Assembly: GCF_002831565.1 (NCBI RefSeq)
Contig: NZ_CP025096.1
Span: 2,767,027-2,831,026, forward strand
Length of the DNA stretch: 64,000 nt
Reading direction: 5' to 3'
DNA from: Spirosoma pollinicola
Lineage (GTDB): Bacteria; Bacteroidota; Bacteroidia; Cytophagales; Spirosomataceae
This document shows, piece after piece, positions 53,789 to 63,110 of this stretch (positions within the stretch are counted from its first letter, which is position 1; the number at the start of each line of letters is the position of its first letter). The notes under the pieces were generated by a model. That model worked only from the letters and a program-made list of their open reading frames with translations. It did not search any database and had not been told where the DNA came from. The position numbers were made by a program, and so were the translations under genes.

Positions 53789-56700
53789 TTAACGTTTCAC
53801 TTCAGCCGTTGAGGGACCGGATTTCGCTTCGATCAGGCGAACCGGTCCCAGCAGGCCCGATGGCAGCAGGGGCGAATCGGCTTTGTAGAATGGTATGGTA
53901 GTAAACGTAATCTTAGTGGTTACGCCGGTCTGAGCATCCCCAATCAGGCGATTGACCCATAAGTTAGTCACCTTGATCTGCACGGTGTTACGACCCGATC
54001 TCAAGGCCTCTGTAATATCGATCCGGAACGGTTTCTTCCAGAGCGTCCCTACTTTTTTACCATTCACAACCACCTCGGCAATGTTTTTCACATCGCCCAG
54101 ATCCAGTATGTACGATGCGTTTTTAGTTACCGCCGGTACATCTAATATGTTATCGTAAGTGGCCGTTCCGGAAAAATACTTGATACCTGGGTCAGCATTT
54201 TCGGTTAGGGAAGCAAGCGTCGTCAACGTGGCTTGTTGCGGGGCACCCCTGCCCTCCTGGAAGGTGACTTTCCAGGCATTGGCCACACTACCAACGGGCG
54301 ATTCGGTCACGGCGGGTTTAGTATATGAGGCTACCGTGGCCTTGTCGCGAAATACAATAAAGTAAGCCTGCCACGACTCGAACTTGAGTGGCACAATGGT
54401 CCGCCCGTCTTTGATCTGGTACGATACGGTTTCGATTTTGCCCGTTTCGGGATTCCACAACTCCGGCACTTTGCCCGTTATCCGAAAACTAACCGTGGCT
54501 TCGTTGGGGGTCTCACTGCGGTTATCAAGCCAGTAGAGATCGGCCTCAGGGGTTTGGCGGTGTACGTACAGCACCTTCGACTTCGCCCCGCTAATGTCCA
54601 CATCTTTCGGAATGGTCATTCCCGTTAATACGGCTTCCAGTGGTTTTGACGATACATTCGGATTGCTCCATATCTGGTTTACCAGTGCTGTAAACTCCGA
54701 TGCATTATCGGTCAGGCTGGGTGAACGTTCGGGTTTAACTCCGGCCACTTTCATACCCGCCTTGACCAGTTCACCCAGCTTTTTGAGCACAGGCAGGGTC
54801 ATTGTTCTTGCCGTCGAATCCAGCACAAGCAGGCGGTAGGTTTGCCCGCCCGGCGTTACAATTTTGCCTCCGTCAATACGCAGGGCATTTTTCACTACGG
54901 TTGCGTTGGCAAAATCGAACTCATAGCCAGCCGGAATGGCAGGTAACTTCTGGGCGAAGGCCTGCGTAATGTTATTGTTCTCGCCGTAATAGTAGAGCAC
55001 GTCCACAACGGGTTTGCCCTGTTGCAACATATAACAGCTCCGACCCAGATAGCCTGTCCAGGCACTGGCTTGTTCGGCCCAGGTTTCCTGCCGGGTAAAA
55101 TACTGCCCGAAAGGCCCAAGAGATAGACCAGGTTTTTTATCGTCCAGCGGCTGGTGTACCGACGTATGCACCACAAAGCGGTTCAGTCCCGACGCCATTT
55201 CCAGATCGGCGGTGCGTTTGAGTTTTTCGGGGTGCCAGCTAAAGGCATTTTGAACGGAGGTCATCGACTCGGCCGCTACCAGATTTTGCCCGTAGATGTG
55301 CGCTACCGAAGCGGCTTCCCGAATATCGGCCTCACTGCGAACTTCCTCGTCTGCTCCATCCGCCAGACTACCTGGCGTCCACATAGCCGACATTGGAATA
55401 TCGGCTTTCCGCTTCACATCCATGCCATCGGCGAGGTAAATCCGACCATTCTCATGCGATTCGGTGTAGCGTTTCATACCGCGGGCGTGCAGCGCGTCGC
55501 CAATAACCTCGTAATGATTTTCGACAATTAGTTCGCCAATAGTCTTCCGAAAATCCCACAGGAATTTCTCACTGGCTTCGGCACTCTGTATAATCCGTCC
55601 TGTCAGCACCGGAAGCCAGGGCTTTATGTCGTAGCCACGCCGTTTCAAAAACTCTTCTGGCATGGCCTTTGTCCAGGTCATGTGTCCCGCTTCGTAACTG
55701 TCCAGCACCATATATTGCAACCCCTTTTCGCCCATTTGCCCCCCGGTAGCATCTTTATACATGTCCAGATAGGTATCAATGTATTTTCTGACAGCCACTT
55801 TGTCGAGCTTATCGACTTCCAGCCCCGTAGCCTCCGGCGAAGCAGGGTGATTTTTCCGACCTGTAATCGAATACCCCAATCGCATCACCACCCAGTCTCC
55901 CGTGGGTGCGTTCCAGTTCAACGAACCATCGGCGCTCATTTTGGCGGTTAAATCCACTACATCCTGGGTTGGAATGGCATCGGCACCGGCTTTTATGAGG
56001 GAGTGTGTACTTTCCTGCCAGGGAGTGAATCCGGCTTTCTGTTCAAACAAGTCAACACGGTCGGTATTGTATAACACCAGTTCGGCTACGGGAACACCCT
56101 GCGGCTTTCCGGGTTCGGCACTACCTCCCATCATCGCGGCAAATGGATTACCTTCAGGCTTTTCGGTTTTAAACGTAAATCGAAAGTATTTGGCTGTTGT
56201 TGGCAGGATTCCCATAGTGCTTTGCGGAATTATACTGCCCCGGATAATGACGACATCCCGAAAACTTACCCCGTCGTCGCTCACTCTTAGCATTCGATTG
56301 TCAGGCATTCCCCTGAATTCGGCCAGCTCACCCGCAGCCGCCGAACCCACAATGGTAAACGCCTTGATTGTTTGGGGGCTGTCGAACTCATACTGAATCC
56401 ACATATCCTGCCCAACTTCCATTGGCGGCAGTAGATTGGCATTTGTCAGGTTGCCGTCGGTCAATTCCGGCAGGCTGAATGTACCCCCACTCGATGTGAT
56501 TTTTGGATTCAGCGACGCCACCGGTTTCTCAGTGGTGGGCAGGCGATAAGCGATTACAGCAGCATCAGCGTAGTAGCTCGACTGTTCGCCAGACGAATTG
56601 CTCAACACATCGGGAGCCAGTGCCACATTCTGGAATTTACCCGTTGTTGCCGGCGGCTGGGATAGTTTACCCGAAAACGGCTGTCCGCCCTTAAGTCGTG

Positions 56701-57112
56701 TTTCAGACCAGACATACTTTTTCATGGCGTCGCTGGCAGGCACCCAGGGTCCACCCGTTACGCTCCAGCCCGGCGAACCGGCAATGGCCATTTCAAGCTG
56801 GAGTTTCTGGGCCAGATCGGTGGTGTGCTTGAAGGCATCTTTCCACTCGGGCGTCATGAACACCAGCTTTTTGGGCGTAACGGCAGGGGTAAACAGGCTG
56901 GCATCGAAATTTTGAAAGCCACCGATACCTGCACGGTTCATCCACTCCAGGTCTTTGGTGATGCCCTCTTTGGTGATATTGCCGTTCATCCAGTGCCACC
57001 ACACACGGGGTTTAGCCGCATTGGGCGGCACCTGAAAGCCCTTTTGCAGGGGCGAAGGCTGCGCAAACGCCAGGGCCGGTAGCAGCCAGGCCAGAAAGGT
57101 AATTTTCTTCAT
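53789..57112 (-). CDS. GH106-like secreted glycoside hydrolase (alpha-L-rhamnosidase type)
   Basis: Protein of 1107 residues from the ATG at 57112 (MKKITFLAWLLPALAFAQPS), with a signal peptide. The N-terminal barrel starts with PRVWWHWMNGNITKEGITKD, then RAGIGGFQNFD and MAIAGSPGWSVTGGPWV, as in GH106 proteins of Bacteroidota. A beta-sandwich of about 130 residues is inserted (PQTIKAFTIVGSAAAG). The barrel continues with DSYEAGHMTWTKAMPEEFLK and RYTESHENGRIYLADGMDVK; a galactose-binding-like domain follows near the C-terminus (EVVVNGKKVGTLWKKPFRIDI). It probably removes rhamnose or a like sugar from plant polysaccharides such as pectin side chains. Confidence 0.82.
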   Translation of the reverse strand: MKKITFLAWLLPALAFAQPSPLQKGFQVPPNAAKPRVWWHWMNGNITKEGITKDLEWMNRAGIGGFQNFDASLFTPAVTPKKLVFMTPEWKDAFKHTTDLAQKLQLEMAIAGSPGWSVTGGPWVPASDAMKKYVWSETRLKGGQPFSGKLSQPPATTGKFQNVALAPDVLSNSSGEQSSYYADAAVIAYRLPTTEKPVASLNPKITSSGGTFSLPELTDGNLTNANLLPPMEVGQDMWIQYEFDSPQTIKAFTIVGSAAAGELAEFRGMPDNRMLRVSDDGVSFRDVVIIRGSIIPQSTMGILPTTAKYFRFTFKTEKPEGNPFAAMMGGSAEPGKPQGVPVAELVLYNTDRVDLFEQKAGFTPWQESTHSLIKAGADAIPTQDVVDLTAKMSADGSLNWNAPTGDWVVMRLGYSITGRKNHPASPEATGLEVDKLDKVAVRKYIDTYLDMYKDATGGQMGEKGLQYMVLDSYEAGHMTWTKAMPEEFLKRRGYDIKPWLPVLTGRIIQSAEASEKFLWDFRKTIGELIVENHYEVIGDALHARGMKRYTESHENGRIYLADGMDVKRKADIPMSAMWTPGSLADGADEEVRSEADIREAASVAHIYGQNLVAAESMTSVQNAFSWHPEKLKRTADLEMASGLNRFVVHTSVHQPLDDKKPGLSLGPFGQYFTRQETWAEQASAWTGYLGRSCYMLQQGKPVVDVLYYYGENNNITQAFAQKLPAIPAGYEFDFANATVVKNALRIDGGKIVTPGGQTYRLLVLDSTARTMTLPVLKKLGELVKAGMKVAGVKPERSPSLTDNASEFTALVNQIWSNPNVSSKPLEAVLTGMTIPKDVDISGAKSKVLYVHRQTPEADLYWLDNRSETPNEATVSFRITGKVPELWNPETGKIETVSYQIKDGRTIVPLKFESWQAYFIVFRDKATVASYTKPAVTESPVGSVANAWKVTFQEGRGAPQQATLTTLASLTENADPGIKYFSGTATYDNILDVPAVTKNASYILDLGDVKNIAEVVVNGKKVGTLWKKPFRIDITEALRSGRNTVQIKVTNLWVNRLIGDAQTGVTTKITFTTIPFYKADSPLLPSGLLGPVRLIEAKSGPSTAEVKR

Positions 57113-57265
57113 GATAAATTGGTCGTAGGGATTTAGGCTTTGCTTCATAGGCTTCCCAAAAAGTAGGTAGCAGTTTATTGCTACTTGCTCTTATTGTAGG
57201 AAAATACCTAAACTTCAGGCGGGTACTACATTGACTTCACTGCTGGATTATAGAGGTTTATAAAT

Positions 57266-57304
57266 AAATCAGACGAATCAGGGCAAGCCCGATTCGTCTG
57301 ATTT
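57266..57304 (-). terminator. Intrinsic terminator after the small secreted protein gene
   Basis: Arms 57266-57284 and 57287-57304 form an 18-bp stem with one bulge; the minus strand then reads TTATTTAT. It lies 30 bases past the stop at 57335. Confidence 0.65.
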
Positions 57305-57334
57305 AGGGTTTATCTACCCTCAATGTACGGCTGG

Positions 57335-57712
57335 CTATTTGACCCGCAGGGCAGTGGAATCGAACATATTCATCAGCGACCCTTTCAAGTGGTCATTATC
57401 CACTTTAGTCAGTTCAACCGGAATTTCTCCGGCCTGTGCCGTATCGAAATAGATCGTCAGTTTATCAGCTGCTTCTTCAATTTTAGTGATCGGCGTAACA
57501 GGTCTTGTTCCCGTTGGATCTTTTAGTTCACCCGTAAGCTTTCCGTCTTTACGGATTAGCTCAGTCACCATTTTAGCATCACCTTCGGGTGTACCTACGA
57601 TTGTAATTTCCCATTTACCCGCAAAAAAGTCAGTTGGTGGAGTTGCTTGAGAAAACCCTTTGACACAGATGCCAAGCAAGAAAATGAACAGAAACAGGCT
57701 TACTTTTTTCAT
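57335..57712 (-). CDS. Small secreted protein, lipocalin-like pattern
   Basis: Protein of 125 residues with a signal peptide (MKKVSLFLFIFLLGICVKGFSQ). The mature part, FFAGKWEITIVGTPEGDAKM, alternates short beta-strands (GKLTGELKD, DKLTIYFDT, NDHLKGSLMN), like a small beta-barrel with GKW at its start. This pattern is common in secreted proteins of Bacteroidota linked to sugar use. The function is unknown. It follows the large ThuA-PQQ gene by 42 bases on the same strand, so they probably share a transcript, and it ends at a terminator. Confidence 0.7.
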   Translation of the reverse strand: MKKVSLFLFIFLLGICVKGFSQATPPTDFFAGKWEITIVGTPEGDAKMVTELIRKDGKLTGELKDPTGTRPVTPITKIEEAADKLTIYFDTAQAGEIPVELTKVDNDHLKGSLMNMFDSTALRVK

Positions 57713-57753
57713 TATTGGAATTGGTTTAAACGTGAAATTTTGGATTTGATGGA

Positions 57754-60700
57754 TTACTTACTCCCTTTAAAGGTCATTCCCTGAACGTTTAGCGTAATGG
57801 ACATGACCTTTTTATCAGAGTTCCGGCCAAATTTGAAAACCGTATTGCTTCCCCCTTTAAACTCATCGGCTTCCGCTCCGGGCATAAGTTCGCTCTCATT
57901 GGTTCCGGCTGTCATGAACAGATGGCCTTCTTTGGGGGTAATTTCGATGTATTCGAAAGGTAGGCCGGTCATTTTGTATTTCCCTGCATAGGCGTCCAGA
58001 TTCTGAGCCGACGAGCCTGCTGAGGCAGCCGGTGGATTCAGGCTTGCACTTGCTGACTGGCTCGTTTGAAATTCCAGATCCATCAGAACGAACAGGGCCT
58101 GACCAGCGGGGGCTTTATCATTTTTAAAGACCAGATAAACATCGTGAACACCCGATACACCCGACAATTTTGCCACTACGGGCGGGGGCATGTTGGTTAA
58201 GCTAGCTCCTTCGGCTGGTCCAATGAAAGCGGTTTCCCCCATCAGCTTGCCGGTTGGTTCATCCAGTCGGACCTCGATACTGCCACCAGCCGCGTTTAAC
58301 TGGGATTTAGGTGCCGAAGCCGTAAATTTTATCTGCTCAATGCCCGTCAGGTCAATGTTACTGAACCCGATATTACCCCCTTTCACTGAGGCAATGATAA
58401 TGGTACCATATTTCATCACGCCATCGGTCTTCTCCGCTTTGGCGGCTGGAACTTTGGCGCTGCGTAGCAGAAGCGTTTTTTCGGCCATAATGGGCGGAAC
58501 ACCCTGACTTCCTTTGTCGGTATAAGCAGCCCGAACCAGATACCGGCCTTCGCCTTTATCATCTTTAGGCGGGTTCATGGTATAGCTTCCCTTAACCGGC
58601 AGCGAAGGGGCCGCCTGTTTCTTTTCGGCCAGACTCAGAATGTAGCCAACCATTTCCTGCGCGTCGGTTGGCGACAGTTGGGGGTGGGCACTCATGGCTA
58701 CCTGACCCCAGGCACCACTACCACCCGAAATCACTTTTTTGGCTAACCGGTCGGCTGCTCCAGCTTCGCCTTTGTATTTAAGAGCGACCTGCTGGTAGGC
58801 TGGCCCCACCGATTTTTTCTCGATGCTATGGCAGGCTTTGCAGTCATTGGCCTCAATCAGCGTGAGGCCTTTGCCTACCTGAGCGGTTGCATCGGCACTG
58901 CGGTGGCCCTGGGCAATTGCCGCCAGATCGTAGCCTTCGGCCAGATAGTCGATGTTAACGGCCACTTCGCCCTGCTTTATTTTCCCATTCGCCAGACTGC
59001 CATCTTCCTTATCCGTTACCTTCACGTCATAAGCATAAGGCTGGCCCGGAAAGAAGAAAGTCTGGTTGCTGTTTTTTGATTCGAAGGTAAGCACGGGCTC
59101 TTCATTGCCCGCCATAATCTCCAGCGTCCGGCTGCTGCTGCCTCCTTTGGCGTCACTCACGGTAAGCGTTGCTTTGTATACCCCGGCTTTATCGAAGGTA
59201 ACGGTTGGGTTTGGCTGGTTGAATCTGCGTGCGGCACCTCCGGCCTTGGGAACTACCGTCCAGACATAGGTTAAGGCATCATTATCAAAGTCTTTGGTAC
59301 CAACCGACGAAAGGTTGGCTTTGAACGGAATTGACCCGCCTTTTTTGGAGGTAGCTACCTGCACAATGGGCTTGCGGTTACCGCCGTTGTATTCGATACG
59401 TACCAACCGGGCGTCGTCGTTCTGCGTAAACCAGCCACTACCGTATTCCAGCATGTACAGATCACCTTCCGGCCCAAACTCCATATCCACCGGATTCGAG
59501 AATTTATAGCTGGGCATAACCCGCTCCATAGAGGCATAATTGCCGTTGGCATCCAGCGTAACGGCCATGAGCCAGCCCCGCATCCATTCATAAATCAACA
59601 GTTTGCCGTCGTAATAATCCGGAAAAGGACGCCTGGCCTGCGCAAACTGATCTTTGTAATAAACCGGCCCGGCCATTGCCGAACGACCACCCGATCCCAA
59701 AAGAGGAAACTCTTTCGATTCAGCATAGGGATACCAGATAAAGGCTTTCTGAGCAGGAGGCAATTCGTTTAGCCCGGTGTTGTTGACCGACTTGTTAATT
59801 GGTTTTGCCGGATCGTATAATGGACCGGACTGACTAGTGGCAAAGTCGTATTGATGATACGCTTTGTTATCGCCTACGAAATAAGGCCAACCGTAATTTC
59901 CGGCCTTGCGGGCCTGCCCTACTTCATCCTGTCCGGCGGGTCCACGCTCATCTTTAGGTTGAGCCGCATCCGGGCCAATATCGCCCCAGTAGAGGTACCC
60001 ATTCTTAGGATCTACCGAAATCCGGAATGGGTTCCGGTGCCCCATGGTATAGATTTCAGGGCGGGTGTTCGGTGTGCCTTTAGGGAACAGATTGCCTTCC
60101 GGAATTGTATAGCTGCCGTCGGCTTCGGGGTGAATCCGTATTACTTTTCCGCGTAGATCATTTGTATTGGCTGATGTCATCTGGGCATCGAAGGGCGACC
60201 GACCGGGGCGCTCATCCGACGGGCTAAAGCCATTGGATTCCTGCGGGTTTATATTGTCGCCGGTAGAGATGAATAGGTTGCCGTGAGAATCGAAGGTCAT
60301 CGAGCCGCCCGCATGTCCACTGATCTCGCGTTGGGTGGCTACGTCCAGAATAACTTTTTGGGAACTCATCACCAGTTCCTCACCAATAAATTCGTAACGC
60401 ACCACGCTATTTTTGGCTTCTTTGCCTTCTGGCGAATAATACAGATAAATCCAGTGATTTTGCGCAAAATTGGGATCTTTGGCTATACCCAGCAGACCGC
60501 CTTCATCTTCGCCAACTTCCCCTTTCTTATTGGTGACTTTGGTATTCACCGGAATGTGATTGATGACTTTCAGCTTCCCCGTCGAGGGGCTGAAGAGTTT
60601 TACATTACCCTTGCGCTCTACAACCAGTACACGACTATCGGGCAAAACAGCCAGTTCCATTGGCTCGTCGAGTTTTTCGGCCAGCACAACTTTTGCGAAT

Positions 60701-61518
60701 CGATTTTCTTCGGGCAGTCGCTTCGTTTTTGCCTTCGCGTAGTCCAGCGGCTTTGGCGAATCGCCACCCATTACATATTGTAAACCGGCTCCCAGATGAC
60801 GCAAAAACAGCGGTTCCGAGAACGTGGCATCTGTGTGTCCACCCGCCGTGTAGAACGAGCGTCCGCCCTCAAACTCCTGATACCAGGCCATCGGGTGATT
60901 ATCGCCATTGGTACCTCCCTGATAGGTTTTTTCGTCGATGGTCAGGAGCACGTGCAGGGCCGGACTAATGTTTTTGAAGGAATAAAATTCATCTTCCCGC
61001 TCCCAGCGTTCTGGCAGAAAATTCGTTGCCGGATTAGCTTTATCGGCTACGACAAAAGTCCCTTTCTGGACATTGTTCGGCATGGGATGATTAGCAAACC
61101 AGGCACCCGCCAAGCGGTTGTACCACGGCCAGTCGTATTCGGTATCCGTAGCGGCATGGATGCCCAGATAGCCTCCACCGGCCTGAATATAGCGTTCAAA
61201 GGCATTTTGCTGGGCGGCATTGAGTACATCACCGGTAGTGCTCAAAAAGACAATCGCCCGGTAGCGTTTCAGGTTTTCTTCGGTAAAGCGCCCCGCATTC
61301 TCTGTGGTATCGACGGCGAACCCTTTTTCTTTACCCAATTGAGCAATCGCTTTCTGACCCGCGCCAATTGACGCATGCCGAAAGGCAGCTGTTTTACTAA
61401 ATACAAGAATGCGGGCTGGCTCATTGGCGCCCACATACGACCACAACCCAATGGACACTAGGCCAATGAATGCAGTCCCGACTAGCCAGCGCAGGGAATT
61501 TGGTATAAGCTGTACCAT
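57754..61518 (-). CDS. ThuA / PQQ-type sugar dehydrogenase / PKD / cytochrome c fusion protein
   Basis: Protein of 1254 residues with an N-terminal signal anchor (residues 10-30). ThuA domain at about 33-250 (GGGYLGIHAATDTEYDWPWY, HPMAWYQEFEGGRSFYTAGG). Soluble glucose dehydrogenase-like beta-propeller at 270-720 (GGLLGIAKDPNF, ISGHAGGSMTFDSHGNLFIS, GDNINP, TMGHRNPFRISVDPKNGYLYWGD). PKD-like domain at 725-805. Class I cytochrome c at 870-975 with haem motif CKACH (893-897). A CBM6-like beta-sandwich at about 1000-1175 and a short final strand domain. It probably oxidises a sugar and passes electrons to the haem outside the cytoplasm. It is divergent from the NUDIX-type regulator. Confidence 0.88.
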   Translation of the reverse strand: MVQLIPNSLRWLVGTAFIGLVSIGLWSYVGANEPARILVFSKTAAFRHASIGAGQKAIAQLGKEKGFAVDTTENAGRFTEENLKRYRAIVFLSTTGDVLNAAQQNAFERYIQAGGGYLGIHAATDTEYDWPWYNRLAGAWFANHPMPNNVQKGTFVVADKANPATNFLPERWEREDEFYSFKNISPALHVLLTIDEKTYQGGTNGDNHPMAWYQEFEGGRSFYTAGGHTDATFSEPLFLRHLGAGLQYVMGGDSPKPLDYAKAKTKRLPEENRFAKVVLAEKLDEPMELAVLPDSRVLVVERKGNVKLFSPSTGKLKVINHIPVNTKVTNKKGEVGEDEGGLLGIAKDPNFAQNHWIYLYYSPEGKEAKNSVVRYEFIGEELVMSSQKVILDVATQREISGHAGGSMTFDSHGNLFISTGDNINPQESNGFSPSDERPGRSPFDAQMTSANTNDLRGKVIRIHPEADGSYTIPEGNLFPKGTPNTRPEIYTMGHRNPFRISVDPKNGYLYWGDIGPDAAQPKDERGPAGQDEVGQARKAGNYGWPYFVGDNKAYHQYDFATSQSGPLYDPAKPINKSVNNTGLNELPPAQKAFIWYPYAESKEFPLLGSGGRSAMAGPVYYKDQFAQARRPFPDYYDGKLLIYEWMRGWLMAVTLDANGNYASMERVMPSYKFSNPVDMEFGPEGDLYMLEYGSGWFTQNDDARLVRIEYNGGNRKPIVQVATSKKGGSIPFKANLSSVGTKDFDNDALTYVWTVVPKAGGAARRFNQPNPTVTFDKAGVYKATLTVSDAKGGSSSRTLEIMAGNEEPVLTFESKNSNQTFFFPGQPYAYDVKVTDKEDGSLANGKIKQGEVAVNIDYLAEGYDLAAIAQGHRSADATAQVGKGLTLIEANDCKACHSIEKKSVGPAYQQVALKYKGEAGAADRLAKKVISGGSGAWGQVAMSAHPQLSPTDAQEMVGYILSLAEKKQAAPSLPVKGSYTMNPPKDDKGEGRYLVRAAYTDKGSQGVPPIMAEKTLLLRSAKVPAAKAEKTDGVMKYGTIIIASVKGGNIGFSNIDLTGIEQIKFTASAPKSQLNAAGGSIEVRLDEPTGKLMGETAFIGPAEGASLTNMPPPVVAKLSGVSGVHDVYLVFKNDKAPAGQALFVLMDLEFQTSQSASASLNPPAASAGSSAQNLDAYAGKYKMTGLPFEYIEITPKEGHLFMTAGTNESELMPGAEADEFKGGSNTVFKFGRNSDKKVMSITLNVQGMTFKGSK

Positions 61519-61566
61519 TGAGATTCTGTAGACTATTTAGCGAAAAAATTGAATTAAAATTAATAG

Positions 61567-61621
61567 CGTAAATTTTACGGAATAAAGATAGAACACTTTT
61601 ATGTAATTCGTAATGCTTACG
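61567..61621. promoter_or_regulatory. Pair of candidate operators for the NUDIX-type regulator
   Basis: Two copies of CGTAA-nnn-TTACGGAATA: CGTAAATTTTACG at 61567-61579 and CGTAATGCTTACG at 61609-61621, each a 13-base palindrome followed by GAATA. Their centres are 42 bases apart, four DNA turns. They lie between the ThuA-PQQ gene and the regulator, and the second abuts the regulator's promoter box. Confidence 0.65.
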
Positions 61622-61633
61622 GAATAGTTTTTT

Positions 61634-61641
61634 TATCTTTG
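61634..61641 (+). promoter_or_regulatory. Candidate -7 box of the NUDIX-type regulator gene
   Basis: TATCTTTG matches TAnnTTTG and ends three bases before the ATG. The downstream operator copy lies immediately upstream, where a bound repressor would cover the promoter. Confidence 0.4.
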
Positions 61642-61644
61642 GTC

Positions 61645-62421
61645 ATGAACTCGGAAGAAGAAGTACTGGAATTTGTCAAAAACGGCCATCAGCAATACCT
61701 GCCCCACCTCAGCATCGATCCTGTCATTTTTGGCTACCACAACCAGCAGCTGAAAATTTTACTTCTCAAATGGAAAGGACAGAATGGCTGGGGGCTGCCG
61801 GGCGGTTTTATCAAGCGTGAAGAGCCCCTAAGCGAGGCCGCCCATAGAATTTTAGCCGAGCGAACGGGTCTGCAAGACTTATTTCTTCAACAGTTTCACC
61901 TTTTTGGAGACTCCCCCTATCGGCTCCGGGAACGGAGTGCCGGGGAGTTTAAAGAAAAATATGGCCTTGACGTTGATGATGATAACTGGCTGTTTGTGCG
62001 CACATTGTCCATCGGCTATTTTGCCCTGGTAGATTATTCGAAGGTGAGCGTCAGGACAGACTTTTTCACCGAAGGGTACCAATGGTGGGATGTAAATGAG
62101 ATTCCTCCGCTTTTATTCGATCATAATGAGGCCGTAGAAAAAGCGTTAGCTACGCTTCGACTTCAGATTTATCACCAGCCGATCGGGTATAGTCTGTTAC
62201 CAGAAAAATTCACGCTTCCCGAAATACATACGCTGTACGAAACAATTCTGGGCAAAGAGCTGGATCAGCGTAATTTTTCTAAAAAGCTTGTTGCCCTTGG
62301 TCTAATCAGGAAGCTGAACGAACAGCGGGCTATTGGTCCCCATAGGTCTCCTTATCTGTATCAGTTTGAGAAAGAAGCCTACGAGGACGCCCTGAAGCAT
62401 GGGCTAGTTCATACGTATTGA
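61645..62421 (+). CDS. NUDIX-domain transcriptional regulator (NrtR/AraR-like)
   Basis: Protein of 258 residues from the ATG at 61645 (MNSEEEVLEFVK). The NUDIX fold is at residues 20-150 (LSIDPVIFGYHNQQLKILLL, WGLPGGFIKREEPLSEAA). The NUDIX box ends RILAERTGL instead of REUxEExGU, so two catalytic glutamates are lost and it is unlikely to hydrolyse. The C-terminal winged helix is LPEKFTLPEIHTLYETIL with QRNFSKKLVALGLIRKL. This fits NrtR-family regulators that bind a sugar or nucleotide ligand and control sugar genes in Bacteroidota (AraR type). Its likely target is the divergent ThuA-PQQ operon. Confidence 0.85.
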   Translation: MNSEEEVLEFVKNGHQQYLPHLSIDPVIFGYHNQQLKILLLKWKGQNGWGLPGGFIKREEPLSEAAHRILAERTGLQDLFLQQFHLFGDSPYRLRERSAGEFKEKYGLDVDDDNWLFVRTLSIGYFALVDYSKVSVRTDFFTEGYQWWDVNEIPPLLFDHNEAVEKALATLRLQIYHQPIGYSLLPEKFTLPEIHTLYETILGKELDQRNFSKKLVALGLIRKLNEQRAIGPHRSPYLYQFEKEAYEDALKHGLVHTY

Positions 62422-62444
62422 GTCGAGGTATTGAGTCGTTAATT

Positions 62445-62520
62445 GGTGAAATGGTTACTGGATCACTGCGAACCAGCAATCAAGCCAGTACAGCATAATT
62501 TCATCAGTAACCACTTCACC
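62445..62520. repeat. Inverted repeat between convergent genes
   Basis: Arms of 16 bases (62445-62460, GGTGAAATGGTTACTG, and 62505-62520) differ at one base, with a 44-base spacer. It has the layout of the other paired repeats but with no clear inner hairpin. Confidence 0.5.
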
Positions 62521-62533
62521 CCTCCACCAACTA

Positions 62534-62887
62534 TTACTGAATAACAAAGCTTTCATTCGGGTTGGCCTGCACCACAAACGCTTTGCTGACGATTTCGTCG
62601 CCTGTCTTTAAGATCAAATGGTAAGTGCCCGTGCCTAAGCTCGACACATCAAATTGCTCACTGAGCCCTTTGCCCAAAGCTACATTCTGCGTGTAGACGG
62701 CTTGACCATCAGCATCCAGAATAGCCAGCTGGCCTTTTGTTTGCAGGGGTTGAACATACAGTTTGATTTTACGCTCGGGGGTCATTACTACACGGGTCTG
62801 AGCGGCTGATGTTTGAGGAGTTGATACGTTAGCGAACGATGCAGCACTGGCTACCAGGCCCAGCATCAGAGTAAGTACTTTTTTCAT
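62534..62887 (-). CDS. Small secreted beta-sandwich protein
   Basis: Protein of 117 residues with a signal peptide (MKKVLTLMLGLVASAASFAN). The mature part resembles a type IX secretion-style C-terminal domain standing alone: KLYVQPLQTKGQLAILDADG, QAVYTQNVALGKG, FDVSSLGTGTYHLILKTGDE, VSKAFVV. In full-length cargo proteins such a domain is a sorting signal or a small adhesin module; here it is the whole protein. The role is unknown. It ends 14 bases from the inverted repeat and is preceded by a 223-base gap to the thioredoxin-like gene. Confidence 0.7.
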   Translation of the reverse strand: MKKVLTLMLGLVASAASFANVSTPQTSAAQTRVVMTPERKIKLYVQPLQTKGQLAILDADGQAVYTQNVALGKGLSEQFDVSSLGTGTYHLILKTGDEIVSKAFVVQANPNESFVIQ

Positions 62888-63110
62888 GGCTTTTTTTAGT
62901 AAGTAGTTGTTTGTTTCGTTTTGACGATGCGCCGGGGCGACGATTTGCCGGTTTGCCGTTGCGATGAAACAAAGTTGCTACAAATGGTATAAGCCTGAAA
63001 ATCAAAGGCGATGAGTGCCAATAAAAGCTGGACGACTGCTGTTTTTAGAGGGCTAAACCCGTTATCAACTGGTTCAGAATTCATCCTGTACGGTCAGAGC
63101 ATGACCGTCG

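Noticed and set aside
62896-63084. 62-codon minus-strand open frame between two secreted-protein genes
   Set aside because: The hydrophobic stretch is short, the C-terminus is basic and random-looking, and there is no family resemblance; too weak to call.
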